DNA of 5,705 nt from CAYJEQ01 sp964371155 (GTDB taxonomy: Bacteria; Bacillota; Clostridia; Oscillospirales; Ruminococcaceae): contig CAYJLI010000088.1 in the NCBI GenBank assembly GCA_964371155.1, positions 1 to 5,705 on the forward strand, given 5' to 3'. Of the stretch, positions 1 through 5,344 are shown piece after piece (position 1 is the stretch's first letter; each line of letters opens with the position of its first letter). The notes beneath the pieces are model-generated. The model searched no databases and had not been told where the DNA came from. It saw nothing but the letters and a program-made list of their open reading frames with translations. Both the position numbers and the translations under genes were made by a program.

Positions 1-29
1 CTGTGAGGATAGTTTTTTTAATATTTTAT

Positions 30-1445
30 TTAGTATCCAATAAGTGTTGCACCTATTAGAAGTGCACAAGCAGCTATGAAGATGATTATAAGGTATTTCC
101 AAATGAATTTAAACCATACATCAAAGCTGATTTTTCCGCAAGCAAGGCAAGCAATTAGAGCTCCCATAGTTGGGAAAGCAAGGTTACTTAAGCCGTCACC
201 GAACTGGAATGCAAGGATTGTAATTTGTTTGCTGATGCCTGTGATTTCTGCAAGTGGCATAAGTATTGGCATTGTTACAAGTGCCTGACTGCTTCCCGAA
301 GGAACAAAGAAGTTGATTATAATCTGCACGATGAACATCGCAATACCTACAACCGCCGACGGAAGTACACTTACAACTTCTGATAGATAATACACGAATG
401 TGTCTATAATCAGGCCGTCTTCCATTACTATGGAGATGGCACGAGCGATACCGATAGCCATAGCCGCAACGAATACTGTTTGTGCGCCTGCAAGCATTTT
501 ATCCGCTATTTCACCACTTTTAAATCCAGCAATAATACCACAGATAATACCGCAAATTAGGTAAACAGCGGACATTTCAGTTAGTCCCCAACCCCATTGG
601 AGTGAGCCGATTACCACTAAGAATATTGTGATTATGAATGTGAGTAGTACAAGCTTTCTTCTGCCTGTAAATTCTAATTGCTCTGAGAGATTTACACCTA
701 AATCATCGGTGTTCATTCCGTAGCAATAGCTGCGTGTTGGGTCTTTTTTAACCTTTTCAGCGTAGTTTACAATATATGCAATTGTAATCACCGCAAATAC
801 CACCATGGTGAAGAGTCTGTACTCAATGCCCGAGAATAGTGGAAGTCCGCCGATTGCTTGCGCATTACCAACAGTCCACATATTTGTAGGCCCAGCCGCC
901 CAACCAACTACATCGGAAACAATTACTACCGCAATACCGGTGAGCACATCATAGCCGAGCATGAGCGCAATACCTATACAAATGGGCACAAAAGGAATTA
1001 CACCTTCAAGCATCGAGGGGAAAGCACCGATAAACACGAAATAGAGTATAAGTGCTATAAGTATGTATTTACTACCCTTATCGCCGAGCTTCTTAGTCAT
1101 GCCAACAACTGCCGCTTTAATAGCACCTGTGCTGTCTACAAGTCCAACTGCCGCACCGATTGTGAATATCATCGTGATTAGTGCAACGCCATTTGAAATA
1201 CCTCTTGGAATGGATTCAAACATCTCCATAAAGCCCACTGGCTTTGATTCTACATATTGGAAGCTTCCTGGAACTACAACATTTCTGCCATCAACCATTT
1301 CACGGGTGAATTGACCTGCTGGGACAATCCATGTAAGGATTGTAATCAGTGCTAAAATTCCACATAGGATTACAAATGCATGAGGAAACGCTCTTTTTTT
1401 CTTAGCTGTTTCTTTTTTTACTTCATTGTTTGTATTGTTGCTCAT
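30..1445 (-). CDS. yfcC: YfcC family membrane transporter (DcuC / ArcD-like superfamily)
   Basis: This is a 471-aa integral membrane protein of the YfcC family in the DcuC-type anaerobic carrier superfamily. Relatives are annotated as C4-dicarboxylate carriers or arginine/ornithine-type antiporters; the substrate cannot be read from sequence. A Lys-rich cytoplasmic N-terminus (residues 9-18) precedes a first membrane helix ending in TWIVPAGQF (38-46), typical of the family. About a dozen hydrophobic segments follow, for example 84-104, 126-142, 150-180, 210-227, 264-281, 290-307, 320-340, 361-381 and 448-470. Two conserved re-entrant-like motifs are visible: NFFVPSGSSQALVTMPI (378-394) and QFGDGLSNLAFPTMG (414-428). 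The ATG at 1445 is supported by GGAGG at 1454-1458, eight bases upstream. Length is near normal for the family. Only 29 bases follow the stop, so its terminator is not seen. It lies about 840 bp downstream of ackA on the same strand, with the regulator gene between. Family confidence is high; substrate is unknown. Confidence 0.9.
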   Translation of the reverse strand: MSNNTNNEVKKETAKKKRAFPHAFVILCGILALITILTWIVPAGQFTREMVDGRNVVVPGSFQYVESKPVGFMEMFESIPRGISNGVALITMIFTIGAAVGLVDSTGAIKAAVVGMTKKLGDKGSKYILIALILYFVFIGAFPSMLEGVIPFVPICIGIALMLGYDVLTGIAVVIVSDVVGWAAGPTNMWTVGNAQAIGGLPLFSGIEYRLFTMVVFAVITIAYIVNYAEKVKKDPTRSYCYGMNTDDLGVNLSEQLEFTGRRKLVLLTFIITIFLVVIGSLQWGWGLTEMSAVYLICGIICGIIAGFKSGEIADKMLAGAQTVFVAAMAIGIARAISIVMEDGLIIDTFVYYLSEVVSVLPSAVVGIAMFIVQIIINFFVPSGSSQALVTMPILMPLAEITGISKQITILAFQFGDGLSNLAFPTMGALIACLACGKISFDVWFKFIWKYLIIIFIAACALLIGATLIGY

Positions 1446-1560
1446 TTTTTTACCCTCCGTTTAAAAAATCTTAGTATGCAAACTCTGCCCACATATATAA
1501 TTTAAATATGCCCTATTCTGATATTAACATTTTAGTGCTTCATCAGACTAAAAAGCTTGC

Positions 1561-1570
1561 ATGTATACAT
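1561..1570. promoter_or_regulatory. Operator-like palindrome ATGTATACAT
   Basis: This is a perfect 10-bp inverted repeat at the predicted start point of yfcC transcription. The core TGTATACA resembles sites used by some GntR-family regulators, but no such regulator is encoded in this window. A 10-bp palindrome can arise by chance in AT-rich DNA, so only its position makes it notable. Confidence 0.25.
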
Positions 1571-1597
1571 CTTATCAAAAATATAGGAAAAAATCAA
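1569..1597 (-). promoter_or_regulatory. Candidate sigma-A promoter for yfcC
   Basis: Read on the minus strand, TTGATT (1597-1592) and TAAGAT (1574-1569) are separated by exactly 17 bases, and TG-A sequence lies just before the -10. Transcription would start near 1562 and run left into yfcC. The palindrome ATGTATACAT (1561-1570) overlaps the -10 edge and start point, where a repressor would block initiation. Both hexamers deviate from consensus and the region is AT-rich, so a chance match is possible. Confidence 0.5.
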
Positions 1598-1787
1598 CAA
1601 AATGCGACTGTCGTTTTGCTAAATTGTAGTATTCGACAAAGTTTTTGACTAATTTATGAATAATAATTGACATTTTTACACTTGTGATTAGACACAACTA
1701 CCCACTTTTCTGCCACATCTAATCAAAAAAACGCAAAGACAAAACATTTACATATACAAAGGATATACTTATTCTCCCATAAATCTA

Positions 1788-1824
1788 ATATTCCCATGCC
1801 ACCTCCGATGGGGCAGGGGAATAT
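1788..1824. other. GC-rich hairpin between yfcC and the XRE gene
   Basis: ATATTCCC (1788-1795) pairs perfectly with GGGAATAT (1817-1824). After one A/G mismatch, TGCC (1797-1800) pairs with GGCA (1812-1815), leaving an 11-base loop. It stands out in an AT-rich gap. On the plus strand CTTTTCT follows, on the minus strand no T-run follows, so neither side is a canonical terminator. It could be a weak transcription end for the regulator gene about 80 bases upstream on the minus strand, or an RNA structure. The minus-strand loop contains GGAGG. Confidence 0.45.
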
Positions 1825-1877
1825 CTTTTCTGTGATTAATGTAATAATTTCTATTCTCAAACAGACCTTGCCTATAA

Positions 1878-1906
1878 ATTAAAAGTTAGAAGCTGTGGCT
1901 TTTAAT
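1878..1906 (-). terminator. Weak hairpin at the end of the XRE gene
   Basis: ATTAAAAG (1878-1885) and CTTTTAAT (1899-1906) form an 8-bp stem with a 13-base loop, and the gene's TAA stop lies in the stem. The stem is AT-rich with only a short T tract on the minus strand, so termination would be weak at best. Confidence 0.25.
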
Positions 1907-2144
1907 TTTCCTCAAATAACGCTTCATAGGATATGCCAAAAACCTCGGTAAAAGCTTTTGCTTCATAATCTGCAACAAATCTTGTCCCACTCTCTATTCT
2001 TAAAATTGTGAGGTCGGAAAAATCATATCCTAAGAGTTGTAATTTTTCTGATAGCGCCTTTTGTGTCATATTATTTAATTTGCGAAAAGCTTTTACATTT
2101 TTTCCTATCAAATTTTTAGAGCCTTTATGCCAATATATTTTCAT
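1902..2144 (-). CDS. Small XRE (Cro/C1-type) helix-turn-helix regulator
   Basis: This 80-aa protein is almost entirely one Cro/C1-type DNA-binding domain. Helix 1 is about 13-24 (IGKNVKAFRKLN) and helix 2 about 27-38 (TQKALSEKLQLL). The recognition region is about 41-53 and ends in the hallmark I-E-S-G (50-53). The last helices are 57-69 and 71-77 (ISYEALF). No sensor or oligomerisation domain follows, as in many short Clostridial regulators. The ATG at 2144 is preferred over an in-frame TTG at 2156 because GAGG (2151-2154) sits six bases before the ATG and overlaps the TTG. It is separated from ackA by a strong terminator, so it probably has its own promoter, which I could not fix. A 15-bp palindrome 32 bases upstream may be its own operator. 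Its targets are unknown; yfcC downstream is a guess only. Family confidence is high. Confidence 0.85.
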   Translation of the reverse strand: MKIYWHKGSKNLIGKNVKAFRKLNNMTQKALSEKLQLLGYDFSDLTILRIESGTRFVADYEAKAFTEVFGISYEALFEEN

Positions 2145-2175
2145 AGTACACCTCAAAACTTCTAAAGCTTGAATT

Positions 2176-2190
2176 TTAGTAAATTACTAA
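2176..2190. promoter_or_regulatory. Operator-like palindrome upstream of the XRE gene
   Basis: TTAGTAA-A-TTACTAA is a perfect 7-1-7 inverted repeat lying 32-46 bases upstream of the regulator start codon. Small Cro/C1-type proteins bind such dyads as dimers and usually control their own gene, so an autoregulatory site is the natural inference. The half-site is AT-rich, and no second clear copy was seen in the window. Confidence 0.4.
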
Positions 2191-2226
2191 TAGCATTGCC
2201 ATCCATGCAAATAACCTTCCACACTC

Positions 2227-2267
2227 TAAAAATGGGTAATTACCATCATAGCGGTAATTACCCATTT
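2227..2267 (-). terminator. Strong intrinsic terminator of ackA
   Basis: A perfect 15-bp stem joins bases 2230-2244 to 2253-2267 around an 8-base loop, 19 bases past the ackA stop. Read on the minus strand the 3' arm ends in TTTTT (2232-2228), the expected U tract. On the plus strand the following bases are less T-rich, so the main direction is minus. It isolates ackA from the regulator gene downstream. Confidence 0.9.
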
Positions 2268-2285
2268 AAATTTACTATTTCACTC

Positions 2286-3485
2286 TTAGCCTTCGATAAT
2301 CATCTTTGTATCTCTTGCAATGAGTAGCTCTTCGTCAGTTGGGATAACCCAAGCTTGAACCTTAGAAGTATCAGTGCTAAATTTCGCTTCTTTTCTTGAA
2401 GCGGATTTGTTCTTTTCAGGACAAATTTCAAGACCCATGAACTCCATATTGCTACAAACAGCTTCACGAAGTAGGTCGGCATTTTCGCCTATACCACCTG
2501 TGAATAGAATAGCATCCACACCGCCCATTGCTGCCGCATAGCTACCGATGTATTTTTTAACTTGGTAGTATAGAATATCGAGTGTGAGCTGTGCTCTTTC
2601 GTCACCTTTTTCAGCCGCAGCTTCAATTTCACGTGCATCACTGGAAATGCCTGAAACACCAACGAAGCCGGATTTTTTATTTAATACATCTGTAACCTGA
2701 TCAATGGTCATATTTTCTTTTTCCATTAGGAATTTAATGATGGATGGGTCAATAGAACCACATCTTGTGCCCATGATAAAGCCTTCAAGTGGGGTAAAGC
2801 CCATTGAAGTGTCCACCGATTTACCGTTTTTAACAGCTGTGATGGAGGAACCATTTCCAAGGTGGCAGGAGATAATTTTTAATTCTTCGATTGGTTTGCC
2901 CATTTCTTCTGCAAGCTTAGCACTTACATAGCGATGGCTTGTGCCGTGGAAGCCATATCTGCGAAGATCATATTTTTCATAGTATTCGTAAGGGATGTTG
3001 TAGATATATGCTTCTTTAGGCATAGTCTGATGGAAAGCTGTGTCAAACACGCCAACCATTGGTGTGTCCTTGCCAAACACTTCTTGGCAAGCTCTTATAG
3101 CTACTGCCTGTGGAGGATTATGTAGAGGTGCAAGGTCTTTTAGCTCGATGATTTTGCCAATTACATCTTCATCAATACGAACCGATGTATTGTATGCTAC
3201 GCCGCCCATAACTGTTCTATGTCCGATAGCGTCAATTTCTTTAACATCGTTAACAACCTTTGTGTCGCCCTCTGTAAGCATTTTTACAACTTCTACAAAT
3301 GCTTCTTTATGTGTTGGAAAACTTACATCATACTCATGCTTTGAACCGTCAGCCATTTTATGAGCAATTCTTCCGTCCACGCCAATTCTTTCGCATAAAC
3401 CTTTTGCAAGCACCTTTTCGCCGTCCATGTCCATTAATTGGTATTTGATGGATGAACTGCCTGCATTAATTACTAAAATCTTCAT
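2286..3485 (-). CDS. ackA: Acetate kinase
   Basis: AckA is a cytoplasmic homodimer that reversibly transfers phosphate between acetyl-phosphate and ADP, giving acetate and ATP. In fermenters this is a main site of substrate-level ATP synthesis, paired with phosphotransacetylase. The protein is 399 aa, the usual length. Visible family elements are NAGSSSIKY at 7-15, GHRTVMGG at 88-95, PLHNPP at 120-125, VFDTAFH at 146-152, YGFHGTSH at 177-184, HLGNGSS at 208-214, GTRCGSIDP at 239-247 and FTGGIGENA at 328-336. Residues matching known active-site positions are Asn7, Arg90, His122, Asp148, His180, Arg241 and Glu385, so the enzyme should be active. The ATG at 3485 is chosen because GGAGGAG (3498-3492) lies six bases upstream and MKILVINAGSSS is the normal N-terminus; an in-frame extension to 3530 would run towards the promoter. 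It is a single-gene unit ending at its own terminator. No pta lies beside it, although ackA is often linked to pta. Confidence 0.98.
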   Translation of the reverse strand: MKILVINAGSSSIKYQLMDMDGEKVLAKGLCERIGVDGRIAHKMADGSKHEYDVSFPTHKEAFVEVVKMLTEGDTKVVNDVKEIDAIGHRTVMGGVAYNTSVRIDEDVIGKIIELKDLAPLHNPPQAVAIRACQEVFGKDTPMVGVFDTAFHQTMPKEAYIYNIPYEYYEKYDLRRYGFHGTSHRYVSAKLAEEMGKPIEELKIISCHLGNGSSITAVKNGKSVDTSMGFTPLEGFIMGTRCGSIDPSIIKFLMEKENMTIDQVTDVLNKKSGFVGVSGISSDAREIEAAAEKGDERAQLTLDILYYQVKKYIGSYAAAMGGVDAILFTGGIGENADLLREAVCSNMEFMGLEICPEKNKSASRKEAKFSTDTSKVQAWVIPTDEELLIARDTKMIIEG

Positions 3486-3523
3486 TATAATCTCCTCCAT
3501 TTTTTTGTGCATCAATATTTGTC

Positions 3524-3551
3524 TTGACACAACTGTACTTATTTATATATT
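3524..3551 (+). promoter_or_regulatory. Candidate sigma-A promoter for tmcAL
   Basis: A perfect -35 TTGACA (3524-3529) is followed after 16 bases by TATATT (3546-3551). An alternative -10 is TATTAT (3548-3553) with an 18-base spacer; each matches five of six consensus bases. Transcription would start near 3558, giving a leader of about 75 bases before the tmcAL GTG. It overlaps the ackA promoter. Confidence 0.6.
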
Positions 3552-3575
3552 ATTACATTACAAGAGAAAATTCAA
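3547..3575 (-). promoter_or_regulatory. Candidate sigma-A promoter for ackA
   Basis: On the minus strand TTGAAT (3575-3570) is followed after 17 bases by TAATAT (3552-3547). The predicted start is near 3540, giving a leader of about 55 bases before the ackA ATG. The -10 occupies nearly the same base pairs as the -10 predicted for tmcAL on the other strand, so the two promoters should exclude each other. Confidence 0.6.
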
Positions 3576-3634
3576 GTGATTTAGCGATTTAATATGTAAA
3601 AAATTTCTACTTAGTGATTTATGGGGAGAAAATA

Positions 3635-4816
3635 GTGAAAATTTCTGCTGTTATTTGTGAGTACAATCCTTTCCACAACGGTCATGCGTATCAGATTAAG
3701 AAAATGCGTGAGAATGGTGTTAGCCATGTTGTTTGTATTATGAGTGGCAATTTTACCCAACGAGGTGAGGCGGCACTTTTTCCTAAAGCGATTAGGGCAA
3801 GGGCGGCACTTTTGGGTGGTGCCGATTTAATCGTGGAGCTACCGCTCGCCTATGCGCTTTCCACGGCGGATAGCTTTGCTTTCGGCGGTGTGGACTTAGC
3901 GGATGCAATGGGTTGTGTGAATTCGTTGTCGTTCGGTGCTGAATGCCCCGATATTTCCCTGCTTTGCGAAACTGCAAATCTACTTAAAAGCGAGGACTTT
4001 AAAGAAACCGTATTAAAGCACCTTAGCGAGGGGATAACCTTTGCTGCGGCAAGGCAGAGGGCAGTCTTGGATATGGGATGTGAAAAGCATTCGGAGCTAT
4101 TATCCCATCCTAATAATATCCTTGCAATTTCATATTTAAGCCATTTATCGGGAAGAGATATTTTGCCCGAGGTGATAGTAAGAAAAGGGGCATCCCATCA
4201 CAGTAAATCCGCCGAAGACGGCACTGCTTCTGCAGGGTATATCAGAAACCACTGCTTCGATGAAGAGATTGAGGAATTAGTGCCAAAATCAGCATTTTCA
4301 CTATATAAAGAGGCTTTTTCAAAGGGGCATTATTTTAGACCTAATGAATGTGCCGATAAAATGATTCTATCAAAACTTCGCAGTATGACGCCTTTAGATT
4401 TAAAGCTTTTGCCCGATTTGTCCGAGGGGATAGAGCACAGACTTTATAAGGCGGTACGGCAAGCTATTACACTCGAGGAGCTCTACACCCTCATTAAAAG
4501 CAAGCGCTATACAATGGCGAGGGTGCGCAGGCTTGTTATGGCGGCATATTTAGGGCTTAGTGCAGGGGAAGCTTACACTGCTGTGAGGCACTGCAATATT
4601 ATTGGAATGAATGAGCGTGGGGCGGAGGTTTTATCCTTAATAAATAAAAATGGCAAGCTCATAGCCTCGCATTCACCAAAACGCCTAAAAGAGCTTTTGC
4701 CCGAATGTAGCGATAAAATAGATAGGGACTGTATGTCCACGGATTTATATAATTTAATGCTAAAATCCCCACAGCCTTGTAGTGGGCACAGTGGTGAGAG
4801 AATTGTGAAAATTTAG
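3635..4816 (+). CDS. tmcAL: tRNA(Met) cytidine acetate ligase TmcAL (YlbM family)
   Basis: TmcAL uses ATP and free acetate to form acetyl-adenylate and then acetylates C34, the wobble base of elongator tRNA-Met, giving ac4C34, which supports accurate AUG reading. The 393-aa protein is near normal length. The nucleotidyltransferase fold starts with CEYNPFHNGH (8-17), whose HNGH is the ATP-binding HxGH motif, followed by MSGNFTQRGE (36-45) and GADLIVELP (62-70). Later family elements are HPNNILAISYL (158-168), RKGASHHS (183-190), ASAGYIR (198-204) and the Arg-rich YTMARVRRL (292-300), likely tRNA-facing. The GTG at 3635 is chosen over an in-frame GTG at 3614 because GGGGAG (3623-3628) sits six bases before it and the product begins MKISAVICEYNP like its relatives. 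It is divergent from ackA, whose product acetate is its substrate. An oddity is the C-terminal GERIVKI, where the DNA nearly repeats the start-codon region in frame. No clear terminator follows. Confidence 0.95.
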   Translation: MKISAVICEYNPFHNGHAYQIKKMRENGVSHVVCIMSGNFTQRGEAALFPKAIRARAALLGGADLIVELPLAYALSTADSFAFGGVDLADAMGCVNSLSFGAECPDISLLCETANLLKSEDFKETVLKHLSEGITFAAARQRAVLDMGCEKHSELLSHPNNILAISYLSHLSGRDILPEVIVRKGASHHSKSAEDGTASAGYIRNHCFDEEIEELVPKSAFSLYKEAFSKGHYFRPNECADKMILSKLRSMTPLDLKLLPDLSEGIEHRLYKAVRQAITLEELYTLIKSKRYTMARVRRLVMAAYLGLSAGEAYTAVRHCNIIGMNERGAEVLSLINKNGKLIASHSPKRLKELLPECSDKIDRDCMSTDLYNLMLKSPQPCSGHSGERIVKI

Positions 4817-4891
4817 CGGATATAATCTTTATAAGCAGTATTAGTCATGATTTTTTTGCATATGCCTTCTCGGAGTAGTTTTTTGAGATAT

Positions 4892-4922
4892 ATGGAATAA
4901 TTTCTTTAAGGAATTATTCCAT
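4892..4922. other. 11-bp hairpin downstream of tmcAL
   Basis: ATGGAATAATT (4892-4902) pairs perfectly with AATTATTCCAT (4912-4922) around a 9-base loop. It is 75 bases after the tmcAL stop and is the best candidate for a 3'-end structure of that transcript. GGACTAAG follows instead of a T tract, so an intrinsic terminator is not supported. Confidence 0.45.
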
Positions 4923-4955
4923 GGACTAAGCTTTCTAAATCAAAAAAATTAACAT

Positions 4956-4978
4956 CTTAACACAATTTTTGTGTTAGG
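4956..4978. other. 10-bp hairpin with TTT loop
   Basis: CTTAACACAA (4956-4965) pairs with TTGTGTTAGG (4969-4978) with one wobble pair and a three-base loop. On the minus strand a run of seven T's (4948-4942) follows after a gap of about eight bases, so a minus-strand terminator would be imperfect. On the plus strand no T tract follows. Confidence 0.35.
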
Positions 4979-5085
4979 ATTATATCTGCACCTAAAAATA
5001 AAGCACCTAAAAGCACCTGTTTTTCACTTCTACCACTAATATTTTGGGGTAGAAAAAGAAACAAAAAAATATTTGCAAAAAACTA

Positions 5086-5114
5086 TTGACAAGGATATTA
5101 AATCGTGATATAAT
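5086..5114 (+). promoter_or_regulatory. Consensus sigma-A promoter of the tRNA operon
   Basis: TTGACA (5086-5091) and TATAAT (5109-5114) are both perfect consensus hexamers and are spaced by 17 bases. The start would be near 5121, about ten bases before tRNA-Thr. This strength fits stable RNA genes. Confidence 0.93.
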
Positions 5115-5130
5115 AATCAAGCGTTAAAAC

Positions 5131-5206
5131 GCTGGTGTAGCTCAGTTGGTAGAGCAGCTGATTTGTAATCAGCAGGTCGGGGGTTCGAGTCCGTCCACCA
5201 GCTCCA
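5131..5206 (+). tRNA. tRNA-Thr (anticodon TGT)
   Basis: This 76-base tRNA folds fully. The acceptor GCTGGTG pairs with CACCAGC, the D arm is GCTC/GAGC, and the anticodon stem GCTGA/TCAGC frames loop TTTGTAA with anticodon TGT at 5164-5166, reading ACA. The T loop is TTCGAGT. CCA is encoded at 5204-5206. The T stem GGGGG/CCGTC contains one G-G mismatch and a G-T pair, which I believe is common in related tRNA-Thr genes. It is the first gene of a two-tRNA operon, 14 bases before tRNA-Tyr. Confidence 0.97.
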
Positions 5207-5220
5207 AAAAAACTTAATAG

Positions 5221-5305
5221 GGGAGATTTCCCGAGCGGCCAAAGGGGGCAGACTGTAAATCTGTTGTTTCTGACTTCGGTGGTTCGAATCCACCATCTCC
5301 CACCA
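5221..5305 (+). tRNA. tRNA-Tyr (anticodon GTA)
   Basis: This 85-base class II tRNA has a long variable arm, as expected for bacterial tyrosine tRNA. The acceptor GGGAGAT pairs with ATCTCCC. The anticodon loop CTGTAAA carries GTA at 5255-5257. The T arm GGTGG/CCACC encloses TTCGAAT. Discriminator A and encoded CCA end at 5305. It is co-transcribed with tRNA-Thr. Bases 5289-5302 of its 3' end recur exactly at 5543-5556. Confidence 0.97.
5289..5302 (+). repeat. Direct repeat copy 1 (inside tRNA-Tyr 3' end)
   Basis: TCCACCATCTCCCA, from the T stem to the discriminator base, recurs exactly at 5543-5556. The 3' end of a tRNA gene is a classic integration site for mobile elements. Confidence 0.8.
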
Positions 5306-5310
5306 AAACA

Positions 5311-5338
5311 AAAAAGAACACGAAAGTGTTCTTTTTTT
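5311..5338 (+). terminator. Intrinsic terminator of the tRNA operon
   Basis: AAAAAGAACAC (5311-5321) pairs with GTGTTCTTTTT (5326-5336) across a GAAA tetraloop, and T's continue to 5338. It begins five bases after the tRNA-Tyr CCA end and closes the operon. Confidence 0.9.
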
Positions 5339-5344
5339 GTGGAT

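Larger units (their letters stand above)
1446..1901. other. Intergenic region upstream of yfcC
   Basis: This 456-base gap has no convincing gene. On the minus strand it carries the likely yfcC promoter (1569-1597), giving an untranslated leader of about 115 bases. The leader holds a 7-bp hairpin (arms 1530-1536 and 1547-1553). A palindrome lies at 1561-1570, an ARG-box-like site near 1655-1673, a GC-rich hairpin at 1788-1824 and a weaker hairpin (arms 1878-1885 and 1899-1906) at the end of the regulator gene. The rest is AT-rich sequence in which I see nothing. Confidence 0.6.
4817..5085. other. Hairpin-rich intergenic region after tmcAL
   Basis: No gene is seen between tmcAL and the tRNA promoter. 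The stretch holds several possible hairpins: arms 4892-4902 and 4912-4922 (11 bp), 4956-4965 and 4969-4978 (10 bp with one wobble), and 5028-5034 and 5048-5054 (7 bp). The hexamer GCACCT occurs three times, at 4988, 5003 and 5013. None of the hairpins has a clean downstream T tract on the plus strand, so the end of the tmcAL transcript is not obvious. Confidence 0.5.

Noticed and set aside
76..1314. Plus-strand open frames opposite yfcC
   Set aside because: They are antisense shadows of the transporter coding sequence.
1541..1547. CTGATGA on the minus strand, the core box of hammerhead ribozymes
   Set aside because: There is no GAAA box or stem II/III arrangement near it. The bases fit a simple hairpin loop in the yfcC leader instead.
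2704..3363. Plus-strand open frames opposite ackA
   Set aside because: They are shadows of the strongly conserved acetate kinase frame and have no ribosome site or recognisable domains.
3580..3600. A cre-like (CcpA) site around ATCGCTAAATCA upstream of ackA
   Set aside because: The alignment to the cre consensus has about three mismatches, including core positions, so it is not supportable.
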